6,794 nucleotides of DNA from Planctomycetaceae bacterium (GTDB lineage Bacteria > Planctomycetota > Planctomycetia > Pirellulales > JAEUIK01): contig WGDQ01000190.1 of assembly GCA_015493185.1 (NCBI GenBank), positions 1-6,794 of the forward strand, given 5' to 3'. Below the pieces are notes generated by a model. That model was not told the DNA's origin and did no database searches. It was given only the letters and a program-made list of their open reading frames with translations. Numbering within the stretch: the first letter of the stretch is position 1; the number at the start of each line of letters is the position of its first letter. The translations under genes and the position numbers were made by a program. This document shows, piece after piece, positions 1 to 5,297 of this stretch.

Positions 1-474
1 CAGAACCACTCCACGGCCAACTGCCCACGTGCCTGGCGCCGGCTCGCAAAACCAAATCTGCCCAACGCAAGGCAGGGCAGGGTGGGCCGTCTCCCAGCCA
101 CGCCAACCACGGCCAAGGCCAGAAGCACAACCGGCTCCGGCACGGTGGGCGAACCAGCATAACGAACCCATCGCCCCCGGGCGACCCTCGCGCGACCCTT
201 GACCACCTATTGCCGGCAACTGACAATCGAACCATCGTCGCGGCCCGTGCATCGCGATCGTTCGATCGGCACCATGCCGCGCCGCTGCGAGAGTGCGGGC
301 ATCGTCTATGTCAATGGCGTCGAGCATGCTCGTTTGTCTGCCGTGGCACGGTTCTCGGCATCTTGGTCGGCCGTGCATGCGTGGTTCGCCACATTTCCAC
401 AAAGCACCGCCGCCCGCGCTCTCACACCCAACGTTTCACCCGATACTTGCCCAAAACTTCCCCAACGCACACCT
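1..474. other. Region upstream of trpB, no supported gene
   Basis: This GC-rich stretch holds no gene I can support. The trpB frame stays open upstream to a TTG at 199, and another forward frame is open from the window edge to 485, but the translations are rich in Arg, Pro, Ser and His and resemble no family. I take both as open by base composition. I see no clear sigma-70-type promoter, leader peptide with Trp codons, or attenuator-like hairpin followed by a U run. On the minus strand, 143-87 reads as a PEP-CTERM-like string, but it has no believable gene around it. A trpB promoter probably lies here, but I cannot place it. Confidence 0.5.
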
Positions 475-1689
475 ATGCCTGCTAGCTCTCACGTGCCCGA
501 CGCCGCTGGTCGTTATGGGCCCTTCGGCGGACGCTACGTTCCAGAAACCCTGACGCGGGCATTGGACGAACTCGCGGCGGAATACGAGAAAGCGTCCGGC
601 GACGCCGATTTTCAGGCCGAGTTCGCCTCGCTGCTCGAGCACTACGTTGGCCGGCCTTCGCCGCTCTACTTTGCCGAACGGCTTACCAAACACTGCGGCG
701 GCGCGCAAATCTATCTGAAGCGCGAAGACCTGAATCACACCGGCGCCCACAAAATCAACAACACCATCGGTCAGGCCCTGCTCACGCGCCGCATGGGCAA
801 GCAGCGCGTGATTGCCGAAACCGGCGCCGGTCAGCACGGCGTGGCCACCGCCACCGCCTGCGCGCGGTTCGGCCTGCAATGCGTCGTATATATGGGCGAA
901 GAAGACATTCGCCGGCAAAAACTCAACGTGTTTCGCATGCAACTGCTCGGCGCCGAAGTGCGCCCCGTCACAACCGGCTCGCGCACGCTGCGCGATGCGA
1001 TCAACGAGGCGATGCGCGACTGGATGGCCTCGGTCGAAACCACGCACTACATACTCGGCTCGGTCGTGGGCCCGCACCCGTTTCCACGAATCGTTCGCGA
1101 CTTCCAATCGGTAATCGGCCGCGAAACCATCGAGCAAAGCCGCAAGCAGCTCGGCCGCCTGCCCAATGTGGTGGTGGCCTGCGTCGGTGGCGGCAGCAAT
1201 GCGGCCGGCATGTTCTATCCCTTCGTCGATCACACCGAAGTGCAGCTCATAGGGGTTGAAGCCGGTGGCCTCTCGCCAAAGCCCGGCCAGCACGCCTCGC
1301 CGCTCAGCTACGGCCAGCCCGGCGTGTTGCACGGCAGCTTCAGCTACGTGATGCAAGACGAAGACGGGCAAACGTGCGACGTGCACTCGGTTTCCGCCGG
1401 TCTCGATTACCCCGGCGTGGGCCCCGAACACGCTTACTGGAAAGAAACCGGCCGCGTCCAATACGTCACCTGCTCCGACGCCGACGCCATGGAGGGTTTC
1501 GACCTGCTGTCGCGCACCGAAGGCATTTTGCCGGCGCTCGAATCCGCGCACGCCGTGGCCCATGCGGCCGATCTGGCCTCGCAGCGTTCACCCGACCAGG
1601 TGCTCGTGATTTGCCTCTCCGGCCGCGGCGACAAAGACGTTTACGAAGTGGCTCGCCTGCGAGGTCATCAGGTCGACGAAGCATCATAA
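475..1689 (+). CDS. trpB: Tryptophan synthase beta chain (TrpB)
   Basis: The beta subunit of tryptophan synthase is a cytoplasmic PLP enzyme that joins indole to L-serine to give L-tryptophan, the last step of the pathway. The product is 404 residues, within the usual range of about 390-410. The N-terminal block GRYGPFGGRYVPETL (12-26) is typical of the family. Lys93 in AHKINN is the expected PLP Schiff-base lysine, and Glu115 in AETGAGQHG the catalytic glutamate. GGGSNA (238-243) binds the PLP phosphate, Asp311 lies in GLDYPGVGPEH, and Ser382 in LSGRGDKD faces the pyridine nitrogen. The frame is open further upstream to a TTG at 199, but family similarity begins just after the ATG at 475, so I chose that start. 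It has no visible Shine-Dalgarno sequence. trpA follows after 84 bp on the same strand. The gene looks intact and functional. Confidence 0.97.
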   Translation: MPASSHVPDAAGRYGPFGGRYVPETLTRALDELAAEYEKASGDADFQAEFASLLEHYVGRPSPLYFAERLTKHCGGAQIYLKREDLNHTGAHKINNTIGQALLTRRMGKQRVIAETGAGQHGVATATACARFGLQCVVYMGEEDIRRQKLNVFRMQLLGAEVRPVTTGSRTLRDAINEAMRDWMASVETTHYILGSVVGPHPFPRIVRDFQSVIGRETIEQSRKQLGRLPNVVVACVGGGSNAAGMFYPFVDHTEVQLIGVEAGGLSPKPGQHASPLSYGQPGVLHGSFSYVMQDEDGQTCDVHSVSAGLDYPGVGPEHAYWKETGRVQYVTCSDADAMEGFDLLSRTEGILPALESAHAVAHAADLASQRSPDQVLVICLSGRGDKDVYEVARLRGHQVDEAS

Positions 1690-1773
1690 CCTGCGGCCAG
1701 CCCAACCGCCCATTCACACCACCGCGCTGCCTGCGGCGCGCCGCCCGTTCGAAAAGATTTCTGAAAAAAACCG
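1690..1773 (+). other. trpB-trpA intergenic spacer with 12-bp palindrome
   Basis: The 84-bp spacer contains a perfect 12-bp palindrome, GCGGCGCGCCGC, at 1733-1744, then an A-rich stretch (1751-1770) leading to the trpA start. There is no convincing Shine-Dalgarno sequence and no U run after the palindrome, so I do not call a terminator. Co-transcription of trpB and trpA is likely from the strand and spacing. Confidence 0.45.
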
Positions 1774-2586
1774 ATGTCTGCAATCGACGATACGTTCGCT
1801 CGCCTGCGGGCCGATGCTCGCAAAGCGCTCATCCCCTTCATCACCGCCGGCGACCCCGATCTGGAATTCACCACCGACTGCCTCAAGTGTTTGGCGCAGC
1901 ATGGCGGGGCGATTTGCGAAGTCGGCATTCCTTACAGCGATCCGATTGCCGATGGCCCGGTCATCCAATCGTCGTACAGTCGGGCCTTGCAGCGTGGCAT
2001 CACGCTCGCAGACATCTTCCAGCACATTCACAGCGCGGTGCCCGACATCGCCGCACCGCTCGTGTCGATGGTCAGCTACGCCATCGTCTACCGACACGGC
2101 CCGCAGCGCTATATCGACGATGCCAAAGCGGCGGGCTTCGCCGGCGCGATCATTCCCGATCTTCCTGTCGACGAGACCGCCAAACTGGCCGAGGCATGCC
2201 GGGCTGCCGACTTCAGTCTCATCCAGCTAATCACCCCCACCACACCCCGCCCTCGCGCGCAGCGCATTGCCGATACCTCGACCGGGTTCGTCTACTACGT
2301 CTCGGTTACCGGCATCACCGGCGAACGCCGCGAGATTCCGCCGGAGCTGATCGACAACGTTGCCTGGCTCCGCGAGCGGACCGACTTGCCCATCTGCATC
2401 GGTTTCGGCATCAGCAGCGTCCAGCACGTGCGACAGCTTGCACCGGTGGCCGATGGTTTGATTGTCGGCTCGGCCATCGTGCGCCGCATCGCCCAGGCGT
2501 CGGCCAGCCCGCATCAAGAAGTGCTCGCCGAAGTCGGCCAATTCGTCGAGCAGCTCGCCACCGCCCTGAATCCACCCAACAAGTAA
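1774..2586 (+). CDS. trpA: Tryptophan synthase alpha chain (TrpA)
   Basis: The alpha subunit of tryptophan synthase cleaves indole-3-glycerol phosphate to indole and glyceraldehyde 3-phosphate and channels the indole to TrpB. The product is 270 residues, against about 268 for the Salmonella enzyme, and is a full-length TIM barrel. The catalytic pair is visible: Glu49 in CEVGIPYSDP and Asp60 in IADGP, the same numbers as in Salmonella. PDLP (128-131) belongs to the loop before the flexible active-site region. GFVYYVSVTGITG (171-183) carries the conserved Tyr near 174-175 and the mobile loop threonine. GFGISS (210-215) and GSAIV (232-236) form the phosphate-binding loops. The ATG at 1774 gives the normal N-terminus; the sequence just upstream is A-rich without a clear ribosome binding site. 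It lies directly behind trpB, and no other trp gene follows. Confidence 0.97.
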   Translation: MSAIDDTFARLRADARKALIPFITAGDPDLEFTTDCLKCLAQHGGAICEVGIPYSDPIADGPVIQSSYSRALQRGITLADIFQHIHSAVPDIAAPLVSMVSYAIVYRHGPQRYIDDAKAAGFAGAIIPDLPVDETAKLAEACRAADFSLIQLITPTTPRPRAQRIADTSTGFVYYVSVTGITGERREIPPELIDNVAWLRERTDLPICIGFGISSVQHVRQLAPVADGLIVGSAIVRRIAQASASPHQEVLAEVGQFVEQLATALNPPNK

Positions 2587-2595
2587 CCGGCGACG

Positions 2596-2631
2596 TTCCC
2601 CCTTTTTCCTTTTTTCCTTCCTTTTTTTCTT
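2596..2631 (+). other. 36-nt pure pyrimidine run after trpA
   Basis: Starting 10 nt after the trpA stop there are 36 consecutive C/T bases with several T runs, and a second short pyrimidine run ends at 2644. On the transcript it would be a U- and C-rich, G-free stretch. This could help end trpBA transcription, either as U runs or as a Rho-loading region, but no stable GC hairpin precedes it. It is therefore not a standard intrinsic terminator. Confidence 0.4.
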
Positions 2632-2797
2632 GCGCTTCTTTTCCGGGGTGGCTTGCGCCCCTTAACCCTCATGCGGCGCACCGCAAACATCGCACGCAGC
2701 ACAACCCATTGCCTGGCAGTCAGTTAGCGCAATGCCGCTTCGCGCAACAGAGCACAGTTCGCCTTGACCCTCTTCGCGAATCGAACGTAAACTTGCG

Positions 2798-2981
2798 TAA
2801 GAAGGTGTCTTCAAAAACCGCTTCCAGGCCCGAGATTGTAAGCAGGCGCTTTATATCAACGAGGGCGAAGCAGGCGAATCCTCCTTCGACTGGTCGCTTG
2901 CACTGGTTGCTGCAAACCGACGACCAGACGGCCGCCTGCTTGCGATCGAAGCCGGAATTGGATGTTGAAAGACACCCTAAG
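2798..2981 (+). repeat. MITE-like palindromic element, copy 1, with flanking TAAG direct repeats
   Basis: The element core is 2802-2977 and is bordered by TAAG at 2798-2801 and 2978-2981. Its ends are inverted repeats: AAGGTGTC (2802-2809) and GACACCCT (2971-2978) match at 7 of 8 positions. Inside, AAGCAGGCG occurs at 2840-2848 and 2868-2876, with its reverse complement CGCCTGCTT at 2933-2941. The centre can form nested stems, CTGGTCG (2890-2896) with CGACCAG (2921-2927) and TTGCA (2898-2902) with TGCAA (2911-2915). It shares exact blocks with copy 2 at 5156-5292, including 20 bp at 2869-2888. It lies between trpA and the unknown gene. I see no conserved reading frame. The mobile interpretation is an inference from the end structure; a structured RNA or a REP-type repeat are alternatives. 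Confidence 0.75.
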
Positions 2982-2996
2982 CACCCTGCGGCGGCG

Positions 2997-3015
2997 GCAC
3001 GTTGGGCCAACGTGC
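2997..3015. promoter_or_regulatory. Perfect inverted repeat, possible operator
   Basis: GCACGTTGG, one central G, then CCAACGTGC make a perfect inverted repeat with 9-bp arms. The one-base spacer suits binding of a dimeric regulator to DNA better than an RNA hairpin. It starts 15 bp after the right-hand direct repeat of repeat copy 1 and ends about 270 bp before the next start codon. I do not recognise the motif as a known operator. Confidence 0.3.
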
Positions 3016-3271
3016 TCTTTTCCCTCCCGTCGCACGCTTTTTCACACAAGCCAGCACAATCCACGCTGACAGGCCCGATTTTGCACAGCACAGCGTCGCG
3101 ATTCGTCTGGTCCGACGGCTCGCGCCGGCCACATCGGCCGCACGCCGTTCAGACCAGCGGCTTCGTCCGCTCCGACCGATCCGCGGCACGCCACACGCTG
3201 TACCGTGCGAAAAAAAGAAGCCGGACCAAGGCCTTCGGCTGCATCGCCGTTGAACGGCCCGGCCTGGCACT

Positions 3272-3276
3272 GGAGG
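3272..3276 (+). promoter_or_regulatory. Shine-Dalgarno sequence of the 179-residue gene
   Basis: GGAGG ends 8 nt before the ATG at 3285. It decides the start in a frame that is open for a very long way upstream. Confidence 0.8.
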
Positions 3277-3284
3277 TCGCTTCC

Positions 3285-3824
3285 ATGTATCCGGAACATC
3301 GCCGTACCCTGTTGCGCCGGTTCTTCTCCGGAATCACGGAGCATACGTTCCAAACCAAGCTCGGCGTCGTCGACCCTCCGCTGATCGACTACGTGGCCGA
3401 GCTTCTCGTTCGCTTCGTTCGTTGCGAGGCCATCTACAAAATCCGCAATCCGACCGGCCAACGCCTGGAAGAAGTGGCACAAATGCTCATCGAGGCCGAC
3501 CAGCGTGTGGGCGAAAGCCAGCGCGAAGTGCACCGCCACATCGGCGACTTCACCCTTTTCTGGACCGGCGTTTACCCCGAGGCCCTTCGCCGCCTCCAAT
3601 CGGCCGATCGCAAAGACTGGTTTCTCGACTACTGCCAGCAGGGCAAGCGATCGTACTACATCGCCAGCACCATGCGCAGCGTCGAAAACGAAGACCAGTG
3701 CGAAATTCTCGAGCGGCTTGCCGAGCGCTTCGAGCTATGCGCCTACGGCCTCAACGAAGTGCGTCGCGAGTGGCAGCGGCGCGACACCGAAGCCGGCGAT
3801 GTCGGCGGTTTGCTCTGGAACTGA
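3285..3824 (+). CDS. Conserved-looking protein of unknown function, 179 residues
   Basis: I do not recognise this protein. The start is well supported by GGAGG 8 nt upstream of the ATG, although the frame is open far upstream. It has no signal peptide or membrane segment. The sequence is charged and looks mostly helical: a basic N-terminus (EHRRTLLRRFF, 4-14), a likely helix at 32-51 (PLIDYVAELLVRFVRCEAIY), another at 60-84, an aromatic segment FTLFWTGVYPEAL (89-101), and a charged helical stretch at 135-166. It contains three cysteines (47, 117, 152) without a metal-binding pattern. Balanced amino acid composition and the ribosome binding site argue for a real gene, unlike the Arg- and Pro-rich shadow frames around it. 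A soluble cytoplasmic protein is likely. The gene stands alone, about 700 bp after trpA and converging on the methyltransferase gene, so context gives no clear role. Confidence 0.82.
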   Translation: MYPEHRRTLLRRFFSGITEHTFQTKLGVVDPPLIDYVAELLVRFVRCEAIYKIRNPTGQRLEEVAQMLIEADQRVGESQREVHRHIGDFTLFWTGVYPEALRRLQSADRKDWFLDYCQQGKRSYYIASTMRSVENEDQCEILERLAERFELCAYGLNEVRREWQRRDTEAGDVGGLLWN

Positions 3825-4116
3825 CCCGCCGCGCCGCTTGCATCGCACGCACGGCCGCAACGCTTTCGCGCACGCAATCCAAGCGCAAATGCCTCGCCCG
3901 TGCGATGCCCATCGGGCGACTCTCCGATTCCCCTCTCATCTCGCCGCCCGAGTGCTTCGCCGCCCAAATGCTTCGCCGCTTCGGTGCCCTGTTCCTCCCG
4001 TGGCTGTTCCCCTGTCGCGATCTCCGCATCCGCGCCCGAAAGAACGGGCAATCGCGCGGTCCATCACCCACGGACACCCGCTCCATCACCCCCGGACGCT
4101 CCCATGATGCGGTTGG
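3825..4116. other. Convergent intergenic region with short direct repeats
   Basis: This region separates two converging genes. TGCTTCGCCGC occurs at 3953-3963 and 3969-3979. A 17-bp unit, CCATCACCC(A/C)CGGAC(A/G)C, occurs at 4061-4077 and 4083-4099, a 22-bp period with 15 of 17 matches. A small hairpin, GCCCG-AAAGAA-CGGGC, lies at 4034-4049. Without a U run on either strand it is only a weak candidate for a shared terminator. I see no gene here. Confidence 0.4.
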
Positions 4117-4974
4117 TCACGATCCGCGTCGCATGCGAAATTGCACCACGTCGATGTGGCCCGTGCGAAAATAATGGGCCGATTCGCTAAGGTACCGCTC
4201 GTAGTTGGCGTACACTTCTTCGCCCACCAGGGCCACGGCCGCTTGCCGATTCGTTTTCAGGTTCTCGGCCCACGTTTCCAATGTGCGTGCGTAGTGCAAT
4301 CGTAGCGACTGCATGTGCACGACCTCGAAGCCCTGCGTCGTGGCGTGCAATATCACCATTTCCCGAGGTGGAACCTGTCCGCCCGGAAAAATGTGCTTGC
4401 GCACAAACTTCGTGTAAGCGAGAAACTTCTCGTCCCATTCCGGTTGCCCCGGTTCGATCGTCTCGCTATTGCCATGCACGATCGAATGAATCAGCATCGA
4501 AGCCCCCGGCGGCAGCAGCTTGAAGCATCGCTCGAAAAACGCCGCGAACCGCTCCACGCGAAAGTGCTCCAGCGCGCCGATGCTCACAATGCGGTCCACC
4601 GGCTCGTCGAATTCTTCCCATCCTTGCAGCCGAAACTCCACATCGTCGCGCCCCGCCGCCCGCCGGCACGCCTCCTGATGCTGCGCGTGGCTCAGCGTAA
4701 GCCCCACCACGCGCACCCCGTAGTCGTCGGCCGCCTGAAGCGCCGTGGCCCCCCAGCCGCATCCCACATCGAGCAACCGCATGCCGGGCTTCAAGTCGCA
4801 CTTATCGAGCGATAGCTTGATCTTCGCTCGTTGCGCTTCTTCAAGCGTCATGTCGTCGCGCTCGAAATAAGCGCAACTGTAGGTCATCGTCGGGTCGAGA
4901 AACGTGCGATAGAAATCGTTCGACAGGTCGTAGTGCGCCTGCACGTTGTTATAGAAAGGTTCGAGCGCCGACAT
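4117..4974 (-). CDS. Cyclopropane fatty acid / mycolic acid synthase-type SAM methyltransferase
   Basis: This SAM-dependent enzyme transfers a methylene or methyl group to the double bond of an unsaturated acyl chain. Its 285 residues match the mycobacterial CmaA/PcaA type (about 287) rather than the longer E. coli Cfa (about 380). The N-terminal block NVQAHYDLSNDFYRTFLDP (10-28) is characteristic. LLDVGCGWG (67-75) and GLTLS (91-95) form the SAM site. The residues that hold the catalytic bicarbonate in CmaA1 are conserved: Cys34 (TYSC), Glu136 (GALEHF), His163 and Tyr228 (LHYAR). FPGGQVPP (196-203) is also typical. The ATG at 4974 is chosen because AAGGAGA lies 7 nt upstream and family similarity starts there, although the frame is open to 5061. 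The substrate is probably phospholipid acyl chains, since mycolic acids are not expected outside mycobacteria and relatives. It lies 319 bp behind argG on the same strand. Confidence 0.93.
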   Translation of the reverse strand: MSALEPFYNNVQAHYDLSNDFYRTFLDPTMTYSCAYFERDDMTLEEAQRAKIKLSLDKCDLKPGMRLLDVGCGWGATALQAADDYGVRVVGLTLSHAQHQEACRRAAGRDDVEFRLQGWEEFDEPVDRIVSIGALEHFRVERFAAFFERCFKLLPPGASMLIHSIVHGNSETIEPGQPEWDEKFLAYTKFVRKHIFPGGQVPPREMVILHATTQGFEVVHMQSLRLHYARTLETWAENLKTNRQAAVALVGEEVYANYERYLSESAHYFRTGHIDVVQFRMRRGS

Positions 4975-5293
4975 CGCCAGGTCTCCTTGCAGTCGTTCCC
5001 AGGCCCGGCGCCAATACGATTGCGCATGCACGGTTGGCCACGCTCGCACGACGCCACCCAACCGCTCGCCGGCTCACCGCCACGGCACACAAGTGCCGCC
5101 TCTCCACACGCAACCGCTCGGGAATCACTTCCCAAAGCCAATAGCCAACGCTCAGAAGGTGCCTTCAAAATCGCTTCTAGGCCCGAGATCGCCAGCAGGC
5201 GAATCCTCCTTCGGACGAGTCGATGCAAACCGACCGCCATACGGTCGCCCTGCTCGCGATCGAAGCCGCAGTTGGATGTTGAAGACCACCTTC
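4975..5293. other. argG-methyltransferase intergenic region
   Basis: The 319-bp gap holds repeat copy 2 (5156-5292) next to argG. A small inverted repeat, GGGAA-TCAC-TTCCC, lies at 5120-5133. The methyltransferase promoter should be in the remaining 180 bp if that gene is transcribed separately, but I cannot identify -35 and -10 boxes with confidence. Confidence 0.4.
4982..4988 (-). promoter_or_regulatory. Shine-Dalgarno sequence of the methyltransferase gene
   Basis: On the minus strand AAGGAGA ends 7 nt before the ATG at 4974. It favours this start over the upstream in-frame ATG at 5061, which has no such signal and would add 29 residues not typical of the family. Confidence 0.8.
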
Positions 5294-5297
5294 TCAG
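5151..5297 (+). repeat. MITE-like palindromic element, copy 2, with flanking CTCAG direct repeats
   Basis: The element core is 5156-5292 (137 bp), bordered by CTCAG at 5151-5155 and 5293-5297. Its ends are perfect 6-bp inverted repeats, AAGGTG and CACCTT. After a small internal loop they continue as CTTCAA (5163-5168) with TTGAAG (5279-5284). Deeper in, GATCGCCAGCAGGCGA pairs imperfectly with TCGCCCTGCTCGCGATC, and the centre is a stem CGACCG-CCATA-CGGTCG (5231-5247). Blocks shared exactly with copy 1 are 5194-5213 (20 bp), 5224-5234, 5256-5268 and 5272-5283, in the same order and orientation. The right CTCAG contains the argG stop codon. Compared with copy 1 it lacks a 28-bp internal segment. 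It may act as a transcription terminator or mRNA-stabilising hairpin after argG, but this is inference. Confidence 0.78.

Larger units (their letters stand above)
2587..3284. other. Long intergenic region between trpA and the unknown gene
   Basis: About 700 bp without a believable gene. It contains the pyrimidine run (2596-2631), repeat copy 1 (2802-2977), the palindrome at 2997-3015 and a small stem CGGCC-ACATC-GGCCG at 3126-3140. Long open frames cross it on both strands, but none resembles a protein family and they are probably a product of the high GC content. A promoter for the downstream gene probably lies between 3016 and 3270, but I cannot identify one. Confidence 0.5.

Noticed and set aside
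199..474. N-terminal extension of trpB from a TTG at 199
   Set aside because: The additional 92 residues are not found in TrpB proteins, and the ATG at 475 gives the normal length and N-terminus.
436..1563. 375-codon minus-strand frame antisense to trpB
   Set aside because: It is a shadow of trpB caused by GC-biased codon use and has no family resemblance.
2802..2977. CRISPR array
   Set aside because: The internal repeats are only 9 bp and occur twice, with no regular spacers and no cas genes nearby.
1374..3284. Very long forward reading frame running through trpB, trpA and the intergenic region into the 179-residue gene
   Set aside because: Upstream of 3285 it is out of frame with trpB and trpA and is extremely rich in Arg, Pro and Ser. 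It crosses the repeat element, and the ribosome binding site at 3272 marks the true start.
2720..5240. Minus-strand frames over both repeat copies that share the peptide pattern RLL(A/T)ISGLEA
   Set aside because: The match follows from the shared DNA of the repeat. The frames diverge on both sides because of indels, so a conserved protein is not supported.
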